Assembly: GCA_963797255.1 (NCBI GenBank)
Contig: CAWCOV010000030.1
Location: 682,001-746,000, forward strand
Direction: 5' to 3'
Origin: JANXZS01 sp963797255
GTDB lineage: Bacteria > Acidobacteriota > Terriglobia > Terriglobales > Acidobacteriaceae
Length of the DNA: 64,000 nucleotides
Within the stretch, counting starts at the first letter, position 1; every line of letters begins with the position of its first letter. This document shows, piece after piece, positions 44,480-53,386 of this stretch. The notes beneath the pieces are model-generated. The model saw only the letters and a program-made list of their open reading frames with translations, made no database searches and was not told the origin of the DNA. Position numbers and translations under genes: made by a program.

Positions 44480-45679
44480 TCAGCGTTCGCGTTTGAAGCG
44501 GCCGGGATCTTTGCTCACCGGCACAACCTGAACGGTTACGTCGCGGACTTCCGAGAGGAAACGATTCAGGACCGATCCGCGCAACAGGATATCCAGCCGC
44601 GATCGGGCGGATTGCCCGAATACCACGTGCGAGATGTTTTCCCGCTGGGCAAACGCGATCAATGCATTCGAAACATTCTTGTTCTTCAAGATGACGACGT
44701 TCGCTCCTAGTTCGCGTGCGAGTCGCTCGATCTCTTCCATCCGACGAAATCCTTCGGGATCTTCAAGCTGCTTGTCCTCGTCCGGCCGCTGCACATAGAC
44801 GGCATACCAGTTGGTTGCAAGGCGCCCGGCAATGCGTGATCCCACACGAAGTAAGCGCTCGGTTCCGGGACGCGACGACAGGCACACCATCACCTTTTCA
44901 GGAATGGGAGCCTGCTCGAGCCCCTGGTTTCTGCGATACTCCGCGGCGCGCGAACCAACCTGCTCGGCGGTAGTGCGGAGGGCGAGCTCGCGTAGGGTGT
45001 TCAGGTTTCCTTTGCGAAAGAAGTTTGACAGCGACTGCTCAACTTTTTCCGCCGCGTAAATCTTTCCCTGTCGCAGCCGTGATCGTAACTCGTCAATGGT
45101 TACGTCTACGTTTACAACTTCCTGTGCACGCTTAAGAAAGCTGTCCGGAATAGTCTCGCGGATCTGCACATTGGCCGAGCGGGACACGGCGTCGTTCAGC
45201 GTTTCAAGATGCTGAATGTTGAATGCCGTAAACACGTTGATGCCCGCGTCGAGTAGTTCGAGCACGTCTTCGTAGCGCTTGCGGTTGCGCGAACCAGGCA
45301 CGTTGGTGTGCGCCAGTTCGTCCACGATCACTATGTGCGGTTTGCGGACGAGGATGGCGTCGATATCCATCTCTTTCAGCACCACGGAGCGATAGGGAAT
45401 CTGTCGCTGCGGAATGATCTCCAGTTCCTTGACTTGTGCTTCCGTTTCAGCGCGGCCGTGAGACTCGACCAGTCCGATCACGATGTCCACACCTTGCTTG
45501 CGGAGGAGGTTGGCATCCTGAAGCATGTGGTACGTCTTGCCCACGCCGGGCGCCGCTCCAAGATAGACGCGCAACTTTGCCGGTTCAGGTGCGCTCACGG
45601 GCTGATCGAGCGACGACGCGGGCTCCAGCACAAGCTGGCGGGGTATGGGGGCGTCTTGTTCGGGAGGCAGGTTGGACAT
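44480..45679 (-). CDS. kdpD: KdpD-type sensor (KdpD + Usp domains) without kinase domain
   Basis: The start at 45679 lies 4 bp after the upstream kinase stop. The longer frame upstream is a shadow. The 399-residue product has the KdpD N-terminal domain: Walker A YLGAAPGVGKTYHMLQ, Walker B-like IVIVDELAHTNVPGS, then NVQIRETIPDSF. A universal-stress domain (about 250-385) follows: PEKVMVCLSSRPGTERLLR and ISHVVFGQSARSRLDILLRGSV. Full KdpD adds membrane helices and a kinase; here that part is missing and a separate kinase gene precedes it. No kdpFABC is in the window. Confidence 0.85.
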   Translation of the reverse strand: MSNLPPEQDAPIPRQLVLEPASSLDQPVSAPEPAKLRVYLGAAPGVGKTYHMLQDANLLRKQGVDIVIGLVESHGRAETEAQVKELEIIPQRQIPYRSVVLKEMDIDAILVRKPHIVIVDELAHTNVPGSRNRKRYEDVLELLDAGINVFTAFNIQHLETLNDAVSRSANVQIRETIPDSFLKRAQEVVNVDVTIDELRSRLRQGKIYAAEKVEQSLSNFFRKGNLNTLRELALRTTAEQVGSRAAEYRRNQGLEQAPIPEKVMVCLSSRPGTERLLRVGSRIAGRLATNWYAVYVQRPDEDKQLEDPEGFRRMEEIERLARELGANVVILKNKNVSNALIAFAQRENISHVVFGQSARSRLDILLRGSVLNRFLSEVRDVTVQVVPVSKDPGRFKRER

Positions 45680-45683
45680 GATT

Positions 45684-47440
45684 TTAACCAATCTCCACGG
45701 GGTGGCGGTCTGCCGCGACAGTTGCCACGGGCAGAGTAAATCGGAAGGTGGTGCCATGCCCCAGGCGGCTCTCGACGGAGATTTGTCCACCCAGCGTTTC
45801 CACCAGCCGGCGAACGAGTGCGAGGCCGAGGCCGGTGCCATCTGACGATGTGTTGAAGCGGCCGAAGATGGTTGGCAGGCGCTCCGCCTCGATGCCGCGG
45901 CCGGAGTCGCGCACCAGGAAATGAATTTTGTCGCTACCTTCTTCAGCCTCCAGACCGAACGGCGCCGCCATCGGGAGTAAAGCGAATGGCATTGCTCATC
46001 AGGTTTTCGAAGATGGTGCGAACCGCACGCCGGTCCGCACTGACGTAAGAAAGATCAGCGAAGCAGCTAATCACAATTTCAATATCGTGTTTCTTCGCTT
46101 CGTCATTGAATCGATCGTAGGCTTCCTGCAGGATTTGAATCGGACGCATGTTTTGCAGGTTCAATTTGCGTCGGCCCAGATCCAAGCTCGGCGACGTCGA
46201 TCAGATCCGTCATCAGGTCGTTCATCTGTTCGACTTCCTGTTCGGCTCCGTTTACTACGTCTGCCTGCAAGGGACGCAGTTCTCCGGCGTATCCCCGAGC
46301 AAGGGTGTAAAGGCTCAGGCGCAATTTTTCCAGTGGGTCGCGCAGTTTGCGGGAGGCAATGGACAGAAAACGAGTCTTGAAGCGGTCGATATCCTGCAGA
46401 TCGGTTACGTCTTCGAGCACCGTAACCGTTCCCAGCAACTTGCCTTCGGAGTCGCGCATGGGAGTAGTTCGAAGGCGGTAACTGCGCTGCGCCTTGCCAA
46501 TACGCATGGGCATCAGCGCGGCTTCGCCCTCGTTGGCAATGGCTCGCTGCATGGCGACGGCCTCGCGAACCGAATCAAGAATTTTTTCTCCGCCGGGAGT
46601 AGTGGTGAGCGCCATGCGATCGCTGGCCGCGTCTCCAAGCAGATCGTTGGCAGATTGATTCAGCTTGAGCACATGGCCCTTGGCGTCGGTCACAATGACG
46701 GGCTCGAAGATGGATTGCAGCACGGCGTCGCTGAGTTGAAATTCCATCTCGCGGCGGCCGGACTCGGTATCCCGCAGATCCCGAAGACGCACAGCCATGC
46801 GGTTCAACTCATTGCCGATCGTGCCGAGATCATCCTGTGCGCGCCATTCGATGCGTTGCTGCAGATCACCCTGTCCGATACGCCGGGCACTTTCAGCCGT
46901 GCGTCGAAGTGGCCGGAATACGGAAAGAATTGTTGCCACCGCCACCAACAGGACCCCGAAAAATATAGCGAGACCGATGTAGGCAATGCGACGTGTGAGC
47001 TTCTCCCTGAGCACGAGAGCCGGTCCGGCGATGGCGTCCCGCCGCGAAGATTCGGAGGCGAGGAGCTTTTGTAAATCTGCTTCAGCCACGTCCGACGACG
47101 GTTGTGCTGCGATGGCCTTGAGAGATGCGGCTGCCGCAGGATCCAGTACGGAGAGCGCACTTACGGCAGCGGAATTTAATCTTTGCGATTCCTGGTGTTG
47201 TTCTGCGCGAGCGGTGTCAGAGCCCTGTTGACCCTGTGAGTTGCGAAGCTCGAGTACCTGTTCCCGCCGCATGGATGAAAGTAATTTTTCGAGAGTGACG
47301 AGGGCGCGGTCTGCCGTCTGCACCTGATCATTTGCCGCGGCAAGCCGGTGGGAAGTGTTGCGGTAGGAGAGTCCCAGGCCCAGCACAAGTGCCAGGATCA
47401 GCGTGCAGCCGAGGATCATTCTCTGAAGAAGCGTCAACAT
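45684..47440 (-). pseudogene. HAMP-PAS sensor histidine kinase, two frameshifts and no phospho-acceptor His
   Basis: The first frame (from 47440) has two membrane helices (about 9-25 and 152-174) around a helical sensor, a HAMP domain, a PAS domain and a dimerisation helix reading FLSIASRKLRDPL. Arg364 stands where histidine is expected. It then runs DLIDVAEL and loses frame near 46183; the next frame supplies DLGRRKLNLQNMRP and the N-box FENLMSNAIRFTPDGG, and after a second shift near 45957 the last frame has VRDSGRGIE and GTGLGLALVRRLVE. Both shifts look like single inserted bases. It precedes the kdpD-like gene by 4 bp. Confidence 0.75.
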
Positions 47441-47522
47441 GAAAGCAAACTCATCAATAAGCAGGATACCGGAGATTGCCAGCGGGGGCGGCCATTGAGA
47501 GATCGCAAGAAATTAGAGTGGA

Positions 47523-49016
47523 CTACTGGGGGGACGATGCCGCGGGGATCTGGCAAACACTTACGGATTTGTTTTGGTACGGGCACTCCATCCCCGGCAC
47601 AGGAGGAGTCTGCACAACCACCCACGTGACTGGATACTCGTGGGCGAGTCTTTCAAAGTCGGCGATGTGGAAGGTCCGCCATCCTTCCTGCGATTTCTGC
47701 TCCTGTGCCCACTCGTCGGCGAGCAGCGGGAAGAGGGAAACGGCGCCGCTGTCCTTGTAGTAATCGGAGAGCATGCTGCGCTCCGCAATGGCGCGAAAGC
47801 CGTGCTGATCCACCTCAGGCAGGGTGATGTAGCGTGGGTCGATGGCGAAGACGGCTTCTTTCGGCGTATTCCCCCGAATCCAATAGAGGGCCTGCACCCA
47901 GTCATTCCTGGTTTTCATTCCTGGAAATTCAATGTGGGGGCTGTTGGCGTAGGCGTTCCTCTGGATGAGCAGCATGCTGGTAAAGAGCGGGACAAATAGA
48001 GCCAGCCACCGCCAGGTCTTGTTTTGCAGGATGTATTCGCCAATCAGGCCGCCTAACAGCAGGAAGAAAAGGATGTAGACCAGCAGAAATCCGCGCATGG
48101 GCTGCAGGCGAACGAATGTTTCCAGCCGGGGGGTGGAGCACATGATGAGAAATACGAGCGTGACCAGGATGCCGAAGGGAATGAGCGCGCGGCTCACCTT
48201 GCGAAATCCCGGCAGTGTAGCGCGCGGCGTGATGCGCGAAAACCAGAAGAGAATGGCCATCGGCATGAACACGCCAATCCACTCATACCACGTCCAGAGT
48301 TGCGCGAAAAAGAAGGTTCGCATGTAGAGAACGTCGTGGTAGGTGCCTTGTGCCGGAGAAAAGTCGAAGCCCGTCGGAAGCCTGTCAGCGAAAAACGCAA
48401 AGGCCGGTGACGCCTCCGAGACGGCGAGCCACTGCATCGGGAGCGCCATCAGTATGCAGAACGCGATTCCATATGCGGCGTTTTGCGGATGAACGACCGC
48501 CGTGAGCGCGAGCCAGGCAATCATCTGTCTCCATCGGCTGCCCATGAAACTAGCGATGGCAAGCATGGTGGCAGGAGTGGAGAGAGAACGCGCGGTGAGG
48601 TACGGGTCCATCATGACCAGCGCGGTGCCGGCCACCGGTACTGTGAGTACTGCGGCGACGACGAGGACAGCTGACCAGCGCGCCCGGGCACTCTCAAAAC
48701 AAAGGCTTGCCAGCCGCCATGCGGCGAGGATGATCAGGAAGATTCCAAGTACGTGCCACAAAAAGATGGCGAAATCGATTGGCATGTGGCCGAGCTTGGC
48801 GGTCCACGAAACCAGGGACGAGAAGATGGACAAGCGTCCGTGGTGTTCGAAAAACTCTGCGCCATAGGGGTAGAGTTGCGGGTCGAACGCCTTCTTTACG
48901 GCGGGAACATATATGGCGGCATCGTCGGTGCCCAGGTGATATCCGTGAACAAAGACCGCACCGAGAGATACTAACGACAGTTTTAAGTACGGATCGCGCG
49001 AACGCCCCAAATTCAC
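47523..49016 (-). CDS. Polytopic membrane protein, GT-C-like / DUF6798-like
   Basis: The 497-residue product has ten or more membrane helices in residues 10-380. A luminal N-terminal loop holds GTDDAAIY (an acidic pair as in GT-C glycosyltransferases), and a soluble C-terminal domain reads WIRGNTPKEAVFAIDPRYITLP. It overlaps the upstream GT2 gene by four bases (ATGA type), so the two probably work together, the GT2 enzyme charging a lipid-linked sugar and this protein using or moving it. The DUF6798 resemblance is by recollection of the C-terminal pattern. Confidence 0.65.
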   Translation of the reverse strand: MNLGRSRDPYLKLSLVSLGAVFVHGYHLGTDDAAIYVPAVKKAFDPQLYPYGAEFFEHHGRLSIFSSLVSWTAKLGHMPIDFAIFLWHVLGIFLIILAAWRLASLCFESARARWSAVLVVAAVLTVPVAGTALVMMDPYLTARSLSTPATMLAIASFMGSRWRQMIAWLALTAVVHPQNAAYGIAFCILMALPMQWLAVSEASPAFAFFADRLPTGFDFSPAQGTYHDVLYMRTFFFAQLWTWYEWIGVFMPMAILFWFSRITPRATLPGFRKVSRALIPFGILVTLVFLIMCSTPRLETFVRLQPMRGFLLVYILFFLLLGGLIGEYILQNKTWRWLALFVPLFTSMLLIQRNAYANSPHIEFPGMKTRNDWVQALYWIRGNTPKEAVFAIDPRYITLPEVDQHGFRAIAERSMLSDYYKDSGAVSLFPLLADEWAQEQKSQEGWRTFHIADFERLAHEYPVTWVVVQTPPVPGMECPYQNKSVSVCQIPAASSPQ

Positions 49017-49807
49017 CTGCGATTATCCTCGAGTGCAAAATCGGGTTCTTCTTCGGGTACGAATGGCCCGGTGAATTTGAACCTGTCGGGGGAGGACAGG
49101 CCGAGGCGGGTGAACATGCATTGCATGGTTGTGCCCAGAACGCCCAATCCATATTTAACACTGCGACGGAAATTGATGGAGGAGGCTTCCGGAAAATACC
49201 GCGTAGGGCAGGAGACTTCGCCGATCCTCGCCTTAAGGAGGATGCATTGCGCTATGACCTGGTTGTCAAAAACGAAGTCGTCGGAATTGTGTTCCAAGGG
49301 GAGGGAACGAAGCAGGGCTGCGCTGTAGGCGCGGTAACCCGTATGGTACTCAGACAAATGGGCGCCCAGCATCAGGTTCTGAAAGCCGGTCAGTGCGCGG
49401 TTGGCGACATATTTGTATTTCGGCATGCCGCCGCGCAGTGCACCGCCGACCAGCAGTCTTGATCCAAGGACGAGGTCATAAACGTTGTACGCAACCATGC
49501 TGGCCATGGCCGTCAGCAACAAGGGGGAATACTGGTAGTCGGGGTGGTTCATGACGACTACATCCGCTCCCCAATCAAGCGCCTTGGCGTAGCAGGTCTT
49601 CTGATTTCCGCCGTATCCCTGGTTGCGGTCGTGCACAGCGACGCTTAGACCTAGTTTGCGTGCAAGCTGAACGGTGCCGTCGGTGCTTTGGTCATCGACC
49701 AAGATCGTTTCATCCACGATTTCGGGAATCTCCCGGACGGTTGCGGCCAGAGTCGACTCTGCGTTGTAAGCGGGGAGGACGACGACGATGCGCTTGCCAT
49801 TTATCAT
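49013..49807 (-). CDS. Glycosyltransferase family 2 (dolichyl-phosphate-mannose synthase-like)
   Basis: The 264-residue GT-A enzyme has VVLPAYNAESTLAATV, ILVDDQSTDGTVQLAR, the donor site VVVMNHPDYQYSPLL in place of the usual DxD, and the acceptor-region GYRAYSAALL. The C-terminal part has no clear membrane helix. Such enzymes transfer sugars to polyprenyl phosphate. Overlap with the membrane protein downstream suggests a two-gene glycolipid unit. Confidence 0.85.
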   Translation of the reverse strand: MINGKRIVVVLPAYNAESTLAATVREIPEIVDETILVDDQSTDGTVQLARKLGLSVAVHDRNQGYGGNQKTCYAKALDWGADVVVMNHPDYQYSPLLLTAMASMVAYNVYDLVLGSRLLVGGALRGGMPKYKYVANRALTGFQNLMLGAHLSEYHTGYRAYSAALLRSLPLEHNSDDFVFDNQVIAQCILLKARIGEVSCPTRYFPEASSINFRRSVKYGLGVLGTTMQCMFTRLGLSSPDRFKFTGPFVPEEEPDFALEDNRR

Positions 49808-50147
49808 TGGGTTTGCATTCAGGGTCCCGGTTGCAGACCCTTGATGTGATGCAGCGAACTTAAAGTTGCGGAATGAGAGAACTTGTCCAATTCCACTACG
49901 ATTCTATCGTACGGCGATGGAGGCGGTTTGACACTTACCTTTGCTGCGAGAACTACTTACAACTAAGGTGTGAAAACGAACTTTGCCAGTTCAATTCGAA
50001 AAGTGCCATCCAAAGCCGGGCTGTCGGAATCAAAACCTACGACTAACTTCTCCACTTTAAGACTGTTACCGGGGACGAAACGTCACATGGAAGAGCGGTT
50101 TTGGAGCTCCTACTTACAATTGGAGCAATGAAACGTGAGGAGTGGCC
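49808..50147. other. Divergent intergenic region, no gene seen
   Basis: These 340 bp lie between the leftward GT2 gene and the rightward aldo/keto reductase. Frames are short, and no palindrome or clear promoter hexamers could be picked out. The right end carries the GAGG ribosome binding site of the reductase. Confidence 0.5.
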
Positions 50148-51140
50148 ATGGAGAGAAGAGAGTTTCTCAAGTCAGCGGCCGGCGCCGCTTTCGCGAGCGT
50201 CGTTGGGGCCCCTCAACAGGCATTCGCAGCCACGGGTGAGGTCCCTCGCAGAACACTCGGGCGAACAGGCGCGCAAGTCTCGATCGTGGGAGTTGGCGGC
50301 TTCCACATTGGATCGAAAAGCGTTGCCGAGGACTTAGGCATTCGGATTGTGCGCACCGCACTCGACTCCGGCATCAACTTTCTCGACAACTGCTGGGACT
50401 ATAACGATGGAGAAAGCGAACGCCGGATGGGGAGGGCACTCCGCGATGGCTATCGGCAGAAGGCGTTCCTGATGACCAAAATCGACGGTCGAACCGCCGT
50501 CGAGGCGCAACGGCAACTGGACGAATCTTTAACGCGGCTGCAAACTGATCACATCGATCTGATTCAGGTTCATGAAGTGATTCGCATGAACGATCCGGAG
50601 CGGGTTTTCGCAACCGGCGGAGCGATGGAGACGCTGGAGAAAGCACGCAAGGCGGGGAAGGTGCGCTTCATCGGATTCACGGGACACAAGAGTCCGGCGA
50701 TGCACCTGCATATGATTGAAACAGCGACGAAGCACAACTACACCTTCGACACGGTGCAAATGCCGGTGAATGTGATGGATGCTCAGTACGACAGCTTTGC
50801 CGGGCAGGTAATTCCGGTTGCATCTCGACTGAAGATGGGGATTCTCGGGATGAAGAGCATAGGCGGCGGGGTCTTCGTGCAGAGCAAGACCGTCAAACCG
50901 GTGGAGTGCCTGCACTACGCGATGAGCCAAAAAGTCGATTGCGTGATTACGGGATGCGATTCGATTGCGATTCTGGACCAGGCGCTGGGATTGGTTCGCA
51001 ACTTCCAGCCGTTGAGCCAGGCGGAGATCAAAGAATTGCTGGCACGCACTTCCACAGAAGCGGCAAATGGCGCGTTGGAGAAGTACAAGAATTCCCCGAA
51101 TTTTGACGGTACGGCCCACAATCCGCAATGGCTGGGATAA
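50148..51140 (+). CDS. Aldo/keto reductase with Tat signal
   Basis: The ATG at 50148 has GTGAGG seven bases upstream and gives the twin-arginine start MERREFLKSAAGAAFASVVG. The AKR barrel follows: RTLGRTGAQVSIVGVGGFHIG, the catalytic Asp/Tyr region FLDNCWDYNDGESER, Lys in FLMTKIDGR and His in DLIQVHEVIR. The Tat signal implies export folded, with its cofactor. It lies 27 bp before larE in the same direction, so it is a possible partner of the lar genes. Confidence 0.85.
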   Translation: MERREFLKSAAGAAFASVVGAPQQAFAATGEVPRRTLGRTGAQVSIVGVGGFHIGSKSVAEDLGIRIVRTALDSGINFLDNCWDYNDGESERRMGRALRDGYRQKAFLMTKIDGRTAVEAQRQLDESLTRLQTDHIDLIQVHEVIRMNDPERVFATGGAMETLEKARKAGKVRFIGFTGHKSPAMHLHMIETATKHNYTFDTVQMPVNVMDAQYDSFAGQVIPVASRLKMGILGMKSIGGGVFVQSKTVKPVECLHYAMSQKVDCVITGCDSIAILDQALGLVRNFQPLSQAEIKELLARTSTEAANGALEKYKNSPNFDGTAHNPQWLG

Positions 51141-51167
51141 TTGGGGACAGGGAACATAGGGTTGGGT

Positions 51168-52043
51168 ATGACGCTGGAAGAAAAGAAGCAGGTGCTTGAA
51201 GATCGGTTGAGAGAAGTGGGCGGCATGATGGTCGCCTATTCCGGTGGAATCGACTCGGCATATCTCGCCTACGAAGCCAGCCGCGTTCTCGGCGATCGAA
51301 TGATCGCTGTGCTTGCTGATTCTGCCAGCCTGCCTCGCAGTGAGTGCGAAGATGCACAACGATTCGCAGCAGAGAACGGCATTCCCCTCCGCATTGTTGT
51401 AACCAACGAATTGGAAAATGAAGCTTACGCGGTCAACGGTTCCGATCGCTGCTTCCACTGCAAGAGTGAATTGTTCGACGTGCTTAAGCGTGAGCTAGCG
51501 GGCACCGATTTTTTGGCGATCGCGTATGGATTGAATCTCGATGACAACCAGGATTTCCGCCCGGGACAGCGGGCCGCTCGCGAGCATGGAGTGATTGCGC
51601 CGCTGGCCGACGCGGGGATGACAAAGCAGGATGTTCGCGCATTAGCGCAGGCTGCTGGGCTGCGGTTGTGGGACAAGCCTGCATCGGCGTGCCTTTCGTC
51701 GCGCGTGGAATATGGCCGCCGGGTAACGCCTGAGGTGTTGCGCAACATTGAGGATGCAGAAGCCGCGATGAAGCGGCTGGGATTTCGGCGGTTTCGCGTG
51801 CGTCACCACGGTTCGATAGCGCGCATCGAAATTGCGGAAGAAGAGATGTCGAAGGCATTGGACGTGAAGAAATTGAAAGAGATTTCTGCTGCAGTGAAGG
51901 CTGCGGGCTTTCAGTACGTTGCAGTCGACTGCGAAGGATACCGCTCGGGATCGATGAACGAAATACTGCCTATCGAAGTCCTGACGAGTACTCGCCAGCA
52001 GTCTTCCGATGAAATCGCACAGGGGAGCAAGACTCGCGCATGA
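51168..52043 (+). CDS. larE: ATP-dependent sacrificial sulfur transferase LarE
   Basis: The start at 51168 (MTLEEKKQVL) is the one next to the family region. The PP-loop AYSGGIDSAYLA (residues 24-35) adenylates the substrate. The sacrificial cysteine corresponds to Cys175 in KPASACLSSRVEYG, and Cys95 and Cys98 in DRCFHCK are also present. LarE builds the dithio-pincer ligand of the nickel-pincer nucleotide cofactor by giving up its own cysteine sulfur. It overlaps larC by four bases. Confidence 0.95.
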   Translation: MTLEEKKQVLEDRLREVGGMMVAYSGGIDSAYLAYEASRVLGDRMIAVLADSASLPRSECEDAQRFAAENGIPLRIVVTNELENEAYAVNGSDRCFHCKSELFDVLKRELAGTDFLAIAYGLNLDDNQDFRPGQRAAREHGVIAPLADAGMTKQDVRALAQAAGLRLWDKPASACLSSRVEYGRRVTPEVLRNIEDAEAAMKRLGFRRFRVRHHGSIARIEIAEEEMSKALDVKKLKEISAAVKAAGFQYVAVDCEGYRSGSMNEILPIEVLTSTRQQSSDEIAQGSKTRA

Positions 52044-53386
52044 AGATCGCATATATCGAATGCTTCGCCGGCATAAGCGGAGACATGCTGCTGGGTGCTC
52101 TTATCGACGCGGGAGTTTCAAAGACCACCCTCGAGAAGACAACGGAAGCGTTGGGATTAGGCGCGAGTCTTCGCTTCTCGCAGGTGAATCGCAGCGGCAT
52201 CCAGGCCACGAAAGTAGATGTGCTGGTAGATGGAGAGTTGGCTGAGAACGTCTCGTCGGGCCACGTCGATCATGCTCACGTAGATTCCGCCGCTCACGGG
52301 CATTCGCACAGCCATGATGCGCATACGCACCTGCACATTGAGCCTCACGCTGCGGCACACACGGACGAAAACTCACATAACCACACTCATGGGCGGCACC
52401 TCGCCGAGATTCTTACGCTCATCGACAATGCGGGCATTAGCAGTGCTGCGACTCGGCTTGCGAAAGACGCGTTCCGATTGTTGGCTGCCGCCGAGTCGAA
52501 GATTCATGGCGTGCCGGAAGAGAAAATTCACTTCCATGAAGTTGGCGCGGTCGATGCCATCGTGGACATCGTTTGCAACGCCGTGGGGCTGACGGAAATT
52601 GGAGCTGACCGATGGGTCTGTTCTCCACTGAACGTTGGTGGTGGTTCGGTGGAGTGCGCACATGGGCGCTTTCCGGTTCCTGCACCGGCAACCGCAGAGT
52701 TGCTGAAGGGTTTGCCGACGTACTCGTCTGGTATCGCGATGGAGTTGGTGACACCGACAGGCGCAGCTCTTTTACGCGCGCTGAAGTGCAGTTTCGGAGA
52801 GCGGCCGCATATGCAGGGCAGCTCCATTGGTTACGGTGCTGGCAATCGCAATCCTGAAAGATTTCCGAATGTTGTGCGACTCAGCATTGGCGAAGCAAAC
52901 GCCGAAGCGATGATGCCTCGACAGACGGTGAGCGTGTTGGAGTGTGCGATTGACGACCAGAGTCCGCAGGTGCTCGCGCATTTTCTTCAACTCGCGCTTG
53001 AGCAGGGCGCTCTCGATGTGATGTCCACACCTGTGACGATGAAGAAGGGCCGCCTGGGAACCTTGGTGACGCTGCTGGTTGAACCGGACAAGGAAGAGGC
53101 ATTCGGAAAGCTGATTCTGAAAGAGACGACAACACTGGGTTACCGTATTCGGCGCGATGAACGGGTCTGTCTCGACCGTGGATGGGCCGAGGTGGAGACG
53201 GTTTACGGACGCGTCCGAATTAAGACGGGATCGTTCGACGGCGTGGAATATAACTTCGCTCCGGAATACGAGGACTGTAGATTGTTGGCGGAAGAGCACG
53301 GCGTACCGGTGAAACTGGTGATGCAGGCAGCGTTGGGAGCGGCAACGCTGGAAAGGGCATCCGCGCAAACAAAGGCCACACGATGA
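52040..53386 (+). CDS. larC: Nickel-pincer cofactor nickel chelatase LarC (single ORF)
   Basis: The 448-residue product starts MKIAYIECFAGISGDMLLGALIDAG. A His-rich stretch (about residues 73-115, with HGHSHSHDAHTHLH) fits nickel handling. The second half carries SVLECAIDDQSPQVLAHFL and TPVTMKKGRLGTLVTLLV. LarC inserts nickel into the pincer ligand in a CTP-dependent way. In Lactobacillus plantarum it needs a programmed frameshift between larC1 and larC2; here it is one continuous frame. It overlaps larE and larB by four bases each. Confidence 0.95.
   Translation: MKIAYIECFAGISGDMLLGALIDAGVSKTTLEKTTEALGLGASLRFSQVNRSGIQATKVDVLVDGELAENVSSGHVDHAHVDSAAHGHSHSHDAHTHLHIEPHAAAHTDENSHNHTHGRHLAEILTLIDNAGISSAATRLAKDAFRLLAAAESKIHGVPEEKIHFHEVGAVDAIVDIVCNAVGLTEIGADRWVCSPLNVGGGSVECAHGRFPVPAPATAELLKGLPTYSSGIAMELVTPTGAALLRALKCSFGERPHMQGSSIGYGAGNRNPERFPNVVRLSIGEANAEAMMPRQTVSVLECAIDDQSPQVLAHFLQLALEQGALDVMSTPVTMKKGRLGTLVTLLVEPDKEEAFGKLILKETTTLGYRIRRDERVCLDRGWAEVETVYGRVRIKTGSFDGVEYNFAPEYEDCRLLAEEHGVPVKLVMQAALGAATLERASAQTKATR

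Noticed and set aside
22228..46183. Programmed +1 frameshifting as one explanation for all split genes
   Set aside because: The contexts at the shift points (CCG-T-CTG, AAC-T-AAC, GCC-G-GGT, CTT-G-GAT, GTT-C-GGT and others) share no slippery motif, and one shift is a deletion.
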